Positions 16,784-24,246 of a stretch of DNA of 58,817 nt are shown here, in pieces. Below the pieces are notes generated by a model. It saw nothing but the letters and a program-made list of their open reading frames with translations. It did no database searches and was not told where the DNA came from. The DNA comes from a virus. Each line of letters opens with the position of its first letter. The first letter of the stretch is position 1. The stretch covers positions 1-58,817 of the IMG/VR virus record IMGVR_UViG_3300004460_000011. One strand, 5' to 3'. Position numbers and translations under genes: made by a program.

Positions 16784-17856
16784 TATATAAAAATAATATC
16801 TAATGAATCCTTTGTAAAATATTTATCCAGGTCCCCTAAACAACCAGATCTATTACTGAACTCCCATTTAACTAAATCATTTAAATCTTTAACCTTTCTT
16901 GGCGGAATATTAAAATCCTTTAAAAACTTATCCCACATAAATACAGTTTGGCCACTCTTTAATTTATCAATCATTCTAGTTTTACCTTCCATATCATTAT
17001 CAAAGAAATATCTAGCCGTAGGTATTTCATTAAATTCTATTATTTGTTTTTTAACACCAGTTAATCCGATAGAATTATTCATAAACATTGCATCTATAGG
17101 GCCTTCAAATATAGAAAAGTCTCTAGCCATATCTACTGTTAAAATACCAAATAACATTGATATTTTATTTAAGTTATCTAGTTCTTCTTCTGTTACGTCT
17201 AACTTTAGTTTTAGCCTATCATAAATTCTTTCTATGTTCCATGTTTTATATTTAGGACCACCGCTACCACCTAAGTCTCTAGTTTGGAATCCTAATATTT
17301 TACCTTCAGGTGTTAGATTAAAAACATATAATTCTCTACGCCTTGGATCAAAACCAAACCTTTCAGTTTTATGATGCAGTAACCTACTCTTTAAATATGG
17401 GTATGCCTGATAAGTTAATGTGTTAATTGGATATACATTAAATCCTAAAGCTATTTCATCAAAAGTTAATGATAATTCTTTTGCTTTATCAAAAAGATAA
17501 AAATCTAAATTTTCACCTAATGAAAAGTGTTTACGGTTTTCTTTAATATAATTAATTACGTCAATCCTATCATCACCTTCAAAGTTTTGATTATGTTCAG
17601 CTAAGAAAACATCTAATGATGCATGAGCTGAACAATTGTAACAGTGAAAGTATAAATCATTCCAATAAAGATTACCTCTCTTCTTTCTAACATTATCATG
17701 TGAATCCCCACAATAAGGGCATGCAAAATTTAGCCTACCTTTACTCTCCAGTATTCTTCTTTTTTCTGGATGATTATGGTTAGTATGAAGAACTCGGACT
17801 ACCTTATCGATAATCCGAGCTTTCATTTCAGAAGATATTATTACTTCTTCTGCCAT
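16783..17856 (-). CDS. DNA primase (DnaG/T4 gp61-type)
   Basis: This 357-residue protein has an N-terminal zinc ribbon, C46PYC49 and C72YNC75, the signature of DnaG-type primases. A TOPRIM domain follows with IFEGPIDAM (E251) and FDND (D286/D288), which bind catalytic metal. It would make RNA primers for lagging-strand synthesis with a replicative helicase that is not in this window. T4 gp61 has a similar size (342). It starts 5 bp after gp32 and is likely in the same operon. Confidence 0.9.
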   Translation of the reverse strand: MAEEVIISSEMKARIIDKVVRVLHTNHNHPEKRRILESKGRLNFACPYCGDSHDNVRKKRGNLYWNDLYFHCYNCSAHASLDVFLAEHNQNFEGDDRIDVINYIKENRKHFSLGENLDFYLFDKAKELSLTFDEIALGFNVYPINTLTYQAYPYLKSRLLHHKTERFGFDPRRRELYVFNLTPEGKILGFQTRDLGGSGGPKYKTWNIERIYDRLKLKLDVTEEELDNLNKISMLFGILTVDMARDFSIFEGPIDAMFMNNSIGLTGVKKQIIEFNEIPTARYFFDNDMEGKTRMIDKLKSGQTVFMWDKFLKDFNIPPRKVKDLNDLVKWEFSNRSGCLGDLDKYFTKDSLDIIFI

Positions 17857-17861
17857 ACTTA

Positions 17862-18782
17862 TTAAAGATCTAAACCATTAATGAAATCATCAAAGTCATC
17901 TTTCTTTTCTTCACCCTTTATAGGCTCAGCTGTAGTTGTCTTTGTTTCAGTTGTTGCTTTAGTAGCAGCAGCCTCAGTTTTTATAGTATTTACTGATGCT
18001 GGTTTAGGTGCAGTTATATTTGCGATTGAATCACCCGGGGATGTAAATTGAGATAATACATTCATTACCTTTCCTCTTATTACATCATCCCATGATTTAT
18101 AACCCCATGTTGATAAATCTGGCGCAGTACCTAATAATTCTAATATTGCCTTACGGCTTTCATCACTATCATTAACAGCTTCACCATTAATTGTCATTGG
18201 AGATTTATTTCCGTGGAATTTACTGGAATCATAATTAGGAAAACCACCTTTCTTTGAAATTACTAATTCAAAATTCTTTCCTTCAAACGGATCAAATACT
18301 TGAGTAGGTTCATCAAATTGTGGATTGAGTTCTTCATCAATTTTAGTTTTGATTTTATAACCAAACTTCATAATTTTAACTTGTCCTTCTAGATCTCTGT
18401 TTTGTGGATCCTTTATGATTTGTACCAATGCATAGAATACTTCTCTACGCTTTAAACCTTCTGACATCTTTTTATCTACAGCAGATTCAGAGTTTCTTAG
18501 TTTAAAGAACATATCCTGTACTGGACATTTTTCTCCAACCGTTGAAGGGGAATCAGCGAAAAAGCCGTTTCCTTCTCTGTCTTCTAGCCAGTAGACATAT
18601 TTACGTTCGAATGGTTTTCTTGGGTTTTTAGCATTAGGTAGAAACCTAATTAAAGAACGGTAAGTTCCGTCCTGTCCTTGATCTGGTTTAGGTGTGTATA
18701 AATCGCTTCTGCCTTCAGAAGGTCTTTCACCAGTGTCTAAATCTTTTACACTTACATTAAAAATGTCGAATTCATTTGCCAT
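17862..18782 (-). CDS. 32: gp32-like single-stranded DNA-binding protein
   Basis: This 306-residue protein (T4 gp32 has 301) shows the gp32 layout: an N-terminal cooperativity segment, an OB-fold core with YRSLIRFLPN (41-50) and CPVQDMF (86-92), an Ala/Thr-rich linker, and an acidic C-terminal tail (KKDDFDDFINGLDL) for partner recruitment. T4 gp32 holds zinc with three Cys and one His near the CPV motif. Here only one Cys remains, so the zinc site is probably lost. It coats ssDNA during replication, recombination and repair. A 164-bp structured leader precedes it, and T4 gp32 represses its own translation through such a leader. Confidence 0.92.
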   Translation of the reverse strand: MANEFDIFNVSVKDLDTGERPSEGRSDLYTPKPDQGQDGTYRSLIRFLPNAKNPRKPFERKYVYWLEDREGNGFFADSPSTVGEKCPVQDMFFKLRNSESAVDKKMSEGLKRREVFYALVQIIKDPQNRDLEGQVKIMKFGYKIKTKIDEELNPQFDEPTQVFDPFEGKNFELVISKKGGFPNYDSSKFHGNKSPMTINGEAVNDSDESRKAILELLGTAPDLSTWGYKSWDDVIRGKVMNVLSQFTSPGDSIANITAPKPASVNTIKTEAAATKATTETKTTTAEPIKGEEKKDDFDDFINGLDL

Positions 18783-18930
18783 GTTAATTGCCTTTTTTTG
18801 TTATTATTAATTTATGATAACAAACCTCCGTATCTAAACGCCTTTTAATTTTTTATTGCCTATTTACTTCGCCTTGTTATCGCCTGTTAAAAGTACCAAA
18901 CTTTTTAGTACCTTTGTTTATTATATATCC
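18783..18930 (-). promoter_or_regulatory. gp32 mRNA leader with inverted repeats and AGGC repeats
   Basis: Between the promoter core at 18921-18930 and the gp32 start lies an unusually long leader. It has a hairpin (18889-18896 with 18908-18915, AAAGGTAC with GTACTTTT, 11-nt loop), a longer-range perfect 8-bp inverted repeat (GATAACAA/TTGTTATC, 18816-18823 with 18874-18881), and five AGGC elements at 18790, 18840, 18858, 18871 and 18882. The region next to the ATG is A/U-rich and unstructured, as in the T4 gp32 autoregulatory operator. The autoregulatory role is inferred. Confidence 0.55.
18921..18930 (-). promoter_or_regulatory. Late-type promoter core for gp32 operon
   Basis: GGATATATAA lies 138 bp upstream of the gp32 ATG, right after the co-chaperonin stop. 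Transcription from it would produce the long gp32 leader. Confidence 0.5.
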
Positions 18931-18946
18931 CCTAAGTCAGTTTGTT

Positions 18947-19231
18947 TCAGACTATTTGTACATTTTTATCTATTATTGCAGTTATATCTCGTTCTCTTAA
19001 ACTTAATATGGTTTTTCCTTTATATTTAATTTCTGTACCTGCTAAATCATGAAAAAGAACCTTTATTCCTATTTGAAAATCGTTATCCTCTACACCACCT
19101 CCTACACCAATAATAGTTCCTGAATACGGTGGGGCAAATTGGCCTTCTTTTTTTAATAAAATTATACTGCCTTTTCTTTCTGGTTGTTCATCTTTTTTTA
19201 AAAATATTCTATTTCCTAAAGGTTTTATCAT
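18947..19231 (-). CDS. GroES/gp31-like co-chaperonin
   Basis: This 94-residue protein is a clear GroES family member: I-K-P-L-G-N-R at the N-terminus, a mobile loop region with KGSIILL, then PPYSGTIIGVG, VLFHDLAGTEI and a final RERDITAII. It caps the host GroEL ring. T4 gp31 and other phage versions enlarge the folding chamber so that the major capsid protein can fold. It is closer in size to GroES (97) than to T4 gp31 (111). It stands alone between two short intergenic regions, with a host-type promoter core upstream. Confidence 0.9.
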   Translation of the reverse strand: MIKPLGNRIFLKKDEQPERKGSIILLKKEGQFAPPYSGTIIGVGGGVEDNDFQIGIKVLFHDLAGTEIKYKGKTILSLRERDITAIIDKNVQIV

Positions 19232-19262
19232 TTTATTTTATTTTTTTTGTGTAAAGCTGAAA

Positions 19263-19270
19263 CAAAGTTA
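19263..19270 (-). promoter_or_regulatory. Possible Bacteroidota host-type -7 element (TAACTTTG)
   Basis: TAACTTTG exactly fits TAnnTTTG, the -7 consensus of Bacteroidota housekeeping promoters, and lies 31 bp upstream of the co-chaperonin ATG. A TTTG is present further upstream, but at 28 bp rather than the usual ~19-20 bp spacing. This makes the call tentative. Confidence 0.4.
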
Positions 19271-19315
19271 ACATGTTGCAATATAATTTTTAACTATTCA
19301 AAGAAAGAAAAGTAT

Positions 19316-19975
19316 CTAGTTGTTAGCTTTTAAGGCTTTAAGTATAAAGTAAGCATCAACTATGTCATCAATAGGTTTAGGTATTTTAATGCTGAAGTCC
19401 TTTCCTTGAGTCCATTTCCAAAGTTTAGTGCTCCTTAAGTTCTTATCATTAAGGACATCATCTTGAAATGCTTTAGCCATATAATGTTTATTAGCATTTC
19501 CTTTACCAGCTAACTTCTTTACATGAGACGGTTGAAACACTGATAAATTTTCTATAGAGTACTTATCTATTAGTTTCTTTCTTAAAAATGTATTATATTG
19601 AATTATATCTATAAATGAATTACCTTTAGAGCCATATGAAAATCCTTCTAATGCAACCGCTACTTTATCACCTTCAAATAAGGTTGAAAATATATTAACC
19701 ATAAGTGAACTAATATTTCCGGCATCCTCTAACTTCTGTCTCTCTCTAGGTAAAAATTCTTTACTTGTAACTTGCCTATTATAAGGAAAACCTAATAAGG
19801 CATTATCATCAATTAATTCTTTATGTATACTGAATGCTTTAGGTATTTTTCTACCTTCTTCATCCCATATACGATTTCCGTAATTAAAAAAAGTTATAAA
19901 GTGATATTCGCCATCGGCTGTTTCAATACAGGCTCCAGGGCTATTTAATGAAAAATCAATTCCTATGTGAATCAT
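19316..19975 (-). CDS. RuvC-like Holliday junction resolvase
   Basis: This 219-residue protein has an RNase H-fold resolvase pattern: first-strand aspartate in GIDFSLNSPG (D7), glutamate in VALEGFSYGSKGN (E110), the KKLAGKGNANK segment (~153-163) and a C-terminal DDIVDAYFIL (D203, D204, D207). These match the four acidic positions of RuvC. It would cut branched DNA before packaging, the job of endonuclease VII (gp49) in T4, which is unrelated in fold. It lies 5 bp after the upstream small gene. Resolvase is the best call; another RNase H-fold nuclease is possible. Confidence 0.75.
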   Translation of the reverse strand: MIHIGIDFSLNSPGACIETADGEYHFITFFNYGNRIWDEEGRKIPKAFSIHKELIDDNALLGFPYNRQVTSKEFLPRERQKLEDAGNISSLMVNIFSTLFEGDKVAVALEGFSYGSKGNSFIDIIQYNTFLRKKLIDKYSIENLSVFQPSHVKKLAGKGNANKHYMAKAFQDDVLNDKNLRSTKLWKWTQGKDFSIKIPKPIDDIVDAYFILKALKANN

Positions 19976-19980
19976 TCTAA

Positions 19981-20337
19981 TTATATTCTCTTGCCGATAA
20001 CTGCACCTAGCGCAGCACCTACAAGACGTGAGGTTAATAAATCATAAAGAGCACCTTTAGTAACACCTAATACTTTAGCTACTGCTTTACCTATAGTTTT
20101 TCCTAGTGCAAATCCAGTAAGTCCACCAAATATGCTACCAAGCAATCCTTCATTAATTATTTCTTCTACACAATCTTCTAAATTCTTGCCTTCTTTTTGA
20201 GCTTCAAGAATTCTATCTACTGCTAAATCAATAGCAGCATCTTGCTCTTCTGTTAAATCATGAGATTCATTTAATAAATCTTCTATGTTTAAAGAATCTT
20301 CTTTATTCTCGATTAGATAATCTTTAAATGTTTTCAT
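19981..20337 (-). CDS. Small two-part protein: acidic leader plus glycine-zipper helix
   Basis: This 118-residue protein begins MKTFKDYLIEN, a variant of the T4 internal-protein leader. Residues 1-63 are acidic. Residues 64-118 are hydrophobic and basic with glycine-zipper spacing (GLLGSIFGGLTGFALGK..., VGAALGAVIGKRI), able to insert in membranes. Possible prohead-protease sites are LNE24|S25, ILE45|A46 and INE63|G64. The last falls exactly at the junction and would release the membrane-active half. An ejected membrane-interacting peptide or a holin-like protein are alternatives. A late-type promoter core lies 17 bp upstream. Confidence 0.6.
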   Translation of the reverse strand: MKTFKDYLIENKEDSLNIEDLLNESHDLTEEQDAAIDLAVDRILEAQKEGKNLEDCVEEIINEGLLGSIFGGLTGFALGKTIGKAVAKVLGVTKGALYDLLTSRLVGAALGAVIGKRI

Positions 20338-20354
20338 TAATGTTCTTTATTTGT

Positions 20355-20363
20355 TTATATATT
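20355..20363 (-). promoter_or_regulatory. Late-type promoter core AATATATAA
   Basis: AATATATAA lies 17 bp upstream of the ATG at 20337 and overlaps the stop of the upstream tube-like gene. It has the same spacing class as the other late-type cores here. Confidence 0.55.
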
Positions 20364-20916
20364 AGGTTATGTTAACAACAACATCTAAGATGTTATAACC
20401 AAACGTAATATCAAATGTTTGAAACTCTATTGTATTACTAGAGAAGTTTAAGTCTAACGCGCCTACTTCAGATATAAACATATCTTTAAGTTGGACCGTT
20501 ACAAATACAGTCCCATCAGCATCTAACATCTGTACACCAACACCTTCTGGTAAATATGGATGCTTGCCACTTAATTTATAATAATAATCAAACATTTCTA
20601 CAGCCATCCAATAATTTACATATCCATCAAATGCCTGCATTGTAACAGTCATAGTCTTATCAAATAATTGTTGCTTTGGTAAACTAGACCTAAATGCTCT
20701 TTGATTACCTGGATAGTCCACTTGCGTGACTGCATCAAAAGAAGGCCCTGGTAAATTTAAAGATTGTATTCCATAATTCCAATAATCAATAGGTTCTTTA
20801 ATTAACCCACCAGGAACTCTTGTAAGAAATGGCTTATATTTATCAGCTATTTCTTTAGGTATAAAAGTTCTAGGAAAGTCAAACTTAAATTGGTTATTTC
20901 TTGCGCTTAATATCAT
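20362..20916 (-). CDS. Tail-tube-like protein
   Basis: This 184-residue protein shows the pattern of the gp19/tail-tube fold: a central strand pair FDKTMTVTMQAFDGYVNYW, then VQMLDADGTVFVTVQLKDMF, then a C-terminal VGALDLNF...IEFQTFDITFGYN. The same order of elements is seen in T4 gp19 (163 residues). The N-terminus FKFDFPRTFIPKEI is an addition. It may be the tail tube itself or a tube-initiator/terminator protein. It lies in a run of virion genes, 11 bp from its neighbour. Confidence 0.55.
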   Translation of the reverse strand: MILSARNNQFKFDFPRTFIPKEIADKYKPFLTRVPGGLIKEPIDYWNYGIQSLNLPGPSFDAVTQVDYPGNQRAFRSSLPKQQLFDKTMTVTMQAFDGYVNYWMAVEMFDYYYKLSGKHPYLPEGVGVQMLDADGTVFVTVQLKDMFISEVGALDLNFSSNTIEFQTFDITFGYNILDVVVNIT

Positions 20917-20927
20917 AATTTATTAAT

Positions 20928-21845
20928 TTATCTTCCGCCAAACCGACTTCTAATTCTATCAAATCTATCATCAAACCTATCCTGAATTTCTGTTACTCTA
21001 TTACTACCAATTGTGTAATTTTGTAAATTCTTAGCAGCATTTTTATAAAAAGATTTTTTCTTAGATTTAGTTTGTGCAGTTTTAGCTGCTTGTTTAATAG
21101 CTCTTATTTGTTGCTTCTTTTTTATTTGTCTAATACTAAATGCTTGTGCTTCTTTGGCTCTACGATTAATTAATTCTATTTTAGTTGATTTTAAATCTTT
21201 ACTCAATTCTGCTATTTCATTTGTTAATTCTTCATTACTATTTTGCAATGCTTGTATAGTTAAGGTATCTTCTTCAGCTGAATTTACCAATTCTGAATTT
21301 TCTTTTTTAAGAGCTTGATTCTCTGCCTGTAATTTTGCTAATTCAATACTATATTCTAATCTCTGTTCTTCAATCTGTGAAGTTAATGTTGTTCTGTTGG
21401 CATCGCCTACTGCTAACCATAGGCCTTGGTATAAAACCGACTCATCCGAAATAGATCCATCAGTTGGATCAATCATTTTAGTAGAAATATAAAAATTATT
21501 ATTATCTAATGCTAATATCTTTTTACTATCCGACCTGGTTATTCTAAATAATACTTGCCCTTTAGATAAATCGACCTCAGCTACCTGTGTATGATTTTTA
21601 ATATCAATTTCATCATTAGTTCCAATAAAATTTATAAAAATATTTCCTACATTACTTAAATCAATTGGAGTATCTTCATTTTCTATTTCATCGAACAAAG
21701 TAAAAAGAAAGAAATCATCAAACGGAGATATTCTTATAGTAGCATCCCCCTGCGGTAGTGGCTGTTCATTAACTGCTAGGTTAACAAACCTTTGGTAATA
21801 TTCCTTTTGTGTCTTTGTTAAAGATATGTTAGTTTGTATTGCCAT
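20928..21845 (-). CDS. Virion protein with beta domain and long coiled coil
   Basis: This 305-residue protein has an N-terminal beta-rich domain (~1-155, starting MAIQTNISLTKTQKEYYQRF). A coiled coil spans ~158-225 (LEYSIELAKLQAENQALKKE heptads). A strongly basic C-terminus follows (KKKQQIRAIKQAAK, SKKKSFYKNA), ending RFDDRFDRIRSRFGGR. The start overlaps the upstream gene by 17 bp. No family is recognised. The architecture suggests a structural protein that anchors in the baseplate and carries a helical extension. Confidence 0.55.
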   Translation of the reverse strand: MAIQTNISLTKTQKEYYQRFVNLAVNEQPLPQGDATIRISPFDDFFLFTLFDEIENEDTPIDLSNVGNIFINFIGTNDEIDIKNHTQVAEVDLSKGQVLFRITRSDSKKILALDNNNFYISTKMIDPTDGSISDESVLYQGLWLAVGDANRTTLTSQIEEQRLEYSIELAKLQAENQALKKENSELVNSAEEDTLTIQALQNSNEELTNEIAELSKDLKSTKIELINRRAKEAQAFSIRQIKKKQQIRAIKQAAKTAQTKSKKKSFYKNAAKNLQNYTIGSNRVTEIQDRFDDRFDRIRSRFGGR

Positions 21846-23199
21846 CTTCTTCTGTTATTGTTTGTATTTTAACTGGTGATATAGCTGCTTTAACTTTTAT
21901 TCTATCCCTAAATGTAGTCACATAACTCGTTTTTACTACTAGTTTTTCAACTATTTGTTCGGATGTATCAGCATTGCTAGCACCACCTGTTCCTATAACT
22001 ATCTGTTTTCCTGTATCATTATTAATTCTGTTATAAACATTAGCCACCGTTGGCACAACTCCTAAATTAATTTGAACCATTTGTCTTCCATACTTTTGAG
22101 CATCAAACGATGTTAATTTTGCATTTTTTATTATTTGTGTGGCATTGGCTTTATTATATAATCGTAATACATAATTAATAGAAAATGATACAGCAGTATT
22201 ACCATTTTTTATAATAGGCCTAAATAAAACAGGTTCATCAAAATCCGTATCTTGTGAAATTACTTGAAAACTTGTTTGCGTAAATACAGTACCTATTTGC
22301 TCAGTTACACTAATTTCATGAAAAACTACATACTGTCCACCAGAAGAATTCAATTGAGCAATAAAATTACTAAAGGTGGATCCTGCAACTTGACCAGATA
22401 GCTCAAAATAATCTCCAGCATCTGATTGCTTTACTTCAGCATATAAGTTATCATAAATATCTCTATTTAAGATAGAAACAGAATTTATTTCTTGCATCTC
22501 ATAAAAACTATAAGCATTTTCAGTAATAGTTTGTAAAATACCAGATGCTCTTAATGTAATCGGTGGTGTACTTAAAAATCCTTGCCCTTCAGTAACTTTA
22601 TAAGCAACCCCATTAGTATCTGAAGTAGTAAATAAATTATTCATATAGAATAATGAAGGTACTCTCCACTCTATAAATGTTGCATATAATTTATCTGCAA
22701 TTAGTAAAGGTTCAGGATTAAATGTAGGTGTATCAGTTTTTAGGAAATTTATAGAAGCAAGATTTAGCATAACACTATCTCTTCTTGGTGCTAATGCTTC
22801 AAATACAATACCATCAAAATCCCCAAAACTAAAACCTGCTACAAAATGTACTCTCATCTTATCATATGCAACATCAAGTTGTGGTGTAAATGTCTGTAAG
22901 AGATTTGCACTATCAGTTAATGCAGGGCTAAAATCATTATAAGGTACCCCAATAGAGGTATCTAAATAAACATATTGTGTTTTTTCTTTATTATTTGAAA
23001 CTGCAGATATATCTCTATAATTACCCATTACAGCAGAGACACTATCTGTATTAAAGAAATAAGTTCCTTTAGTATTAGCATCTCTCATAAGCTCAATAGG
23101 ATATGTAGCAGTATTAAACGTAGTCGGTGTTGCCTGACTAGTATATACATACTCTATAAGTATTTGCTCAGATATTTGTATAAACCTTGATGATTCCAT
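21829..23199 (-). CDS. Virion structural protein, unknown family
   Basis: This 456-residue protein begins MESSRFIQISEQILIEYVY and is beta-rich, with many aromatic and Asn/Thr residues and no signal peptide or enzymatic motif. Its 3' end overlaps the next gene by 17 bp, indicating translational coupling. Position among virion genes and composition suggest a baseplate or tail-periphery component. I do not recognise homologues. Confidence 0.5.
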   Translation of the reverse strand: MESSRFIQISEQILIEYVYTSQATPTTFNTATYPIELMRDANTKGTYFFNTDSVSAVMGNYRDISAVSNNKEKTQYVYLDTSIGVPYNDFSPALTDSANLLQTFTPQLDVAYDKMRVHFVAGFSFGDFDGIVFEALAPRRDSVMLNLASINFLKTDTPTFNPEPLLIADKLYATFIEWRVPSLFYMNNLFTTSDTNGVAYKVTEGQGFLSTPPITLRASGILQTITENAYSFYEMQEINSVSILNRDIYDNLYAEVKQSDAGDYFELSGQVAGSTFSNFIAQLNSSGGQYVVFHEISVTEQIGTVFTQTSFQVISQDTDFDEPVLFRPIIKNGNTAVSFSINYVLRLYNKANATQIIKNAKLTSFDAQKYGRQMVQINLGVVPTVANVYNRINNDTGKQIVIGTGGASNADTSEQIVEKLVVKTSYVTTFRDRIKVKAAISPVKIQTITEEDGNTN

Positions 23200-23213
23200 T
23201 CTATTCTATTTAT

Positions 23214-23999
23214 TTACCATTGTAAAAGCTTTGGGTTCCACGAAATTCCTAATCCGATATATGGCCCAAAATTACCATCTCCGGTAATTCCCATTCCCAT
23301 ATTAATACCTAATCCAAAAGGTTTTCTATTTTTCATTTGTATACTTTTAAACTCAGGGCTATTTTGATCAATCATAATACCTTGTGTATTATTAAATGTT
23401 GTACCAGGATAATCAGAAGTTAACTTTATAAAAACTTCCTTAGTATTAAGATCTTGTGATAATGTAGCATCCAACCATATATTTTGTTTTAATCCTATTG
23501 TTGCAGAACCAAACATTAAACTATCAGTAAAGGTATAAGGCAAAGATACATCAATTAATCTTGAACTTTTTTCCCAGTTACTTTTAGAATCAAAACTTAA
23601 TACTGATTTAAACTCTACACCATCTTGTTTAACAACAGTGTCTTTTGTTTTAACTGGAACCTCTACTATCCTTTCTTCTACAATTGTTTTATATTTTACA
23701 ATTGTTATAGGAGGTCTGCCTTTTTCATATTCTAAACTATCTCTTAATTCTTCTAATGACAAATTAAGACCTTTTATTTCACCAACTGATTCTCCATTTT
23801 CATTTACATAATTAAGAATAGTATCATTAGCGGCTGAAAGATTATTTTGGAATCTAGTAACTTCCCCTTTTGCATATTCGGTTTCATTACACTGTCTAAC
23901 TAATAAAAATAATAACACTACGATTCCTCCCAATAAAAACATCCTAGTGTTCTTTGGGTCTGTTAGAATACCAAGAATATTTTTAATTATTAAAATCAT
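23214..23999 (-). CDS. Membrane-anchored DUF6549-like protein, spanin candidate
   Basis: This 261-residue protein has one N-terminal membrane helix (~20-34, FLLGGIVVLLFLLV) with a short cytoplasmic start, followed by RQCNETE and a coiled-coil-like stretch (~40-90). A proline-bounded linker (GRPPITIV, VEVPVKTKDT) leads to a beta-rich domain and a C-terminal PFGLGINMGMG...YIGLGISWNPKLLQW. That ending resembles a paired outer-membrane beta hairpin with a terminal aromatic, and resembles DUF6549-type proteins common in Bacteroidota phages. The layout suits a protein bridging inner and outer membranes, as a unimolecular spanin does at lysis. It overlaps the upstream small gene (ATGA). Confidence 0.5.
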   Translation of the reverse strand: MILIIKNILGILTDPKNTRMFLLGGIVVLLFLLVRQCNETEYAKGEVTRFQNNLSAANDTILNYVNENGESVGEIKGLNLSLEELRDSLEYEKGRPPITIVKYKTIVEERIVEVPVKTKDTVVKQDGVEFKSVLSFDSKSNWEKSSRLIDVSLPYTFTDSLMFGSATIGLKQNIWLDATLSQDLNTKEVFIKLTSDYPGTTFNNTQGIMIDQNSPEFKSIQMKNRKPFGLGINMGMGITGDGNFGPYIGLGISWNPKLLQW

Positions 24000-24229
24000 T
24001 TTATATACTTCATTAACTTATTAGGGGTTACTTCCGTAGCTCCATATTTTTTTGCAATTTTATCGATAAACTTTTTTTCTTTACCTTTCATTCCATCTAC
24101 TTCTTCAAAAAGACCATCTCTTTTCTTTGCTAAACTTTGGATACTCTTTTGCATCAAATCTAAGGAAAGTTGAATTTCCCTATATCTACTTACATAACTG
24201 TTAAGTTCTTTTATTTCTTTTTTTGTCAT
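23996..24229 (-). CDS. Small coiled-coil protein
   Basis: This 77-residue, lysine- and glutamate-rich protein is predicted to be mostly helical (heptads in YREIQLSLDLMQKSIQSLAK), ending KKYGATEVTPNKLMKYIK. It has no membrane helix. Its stop overlaps the start of the spanin-like gene, so the two are probably co-translated and may act together. No family is recognised. Confidence 0.55.
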   Translation of the reverse strand: MTKKEIKELNSYVSRYREIQLSLDLMQKSIQSLAKKRDGLFEEVDGMKGKEKKFIDKIAKKYGATEVTPNKLMKYIK

Positions 24230-24246
24230 TTTTATTATTTTAAATA

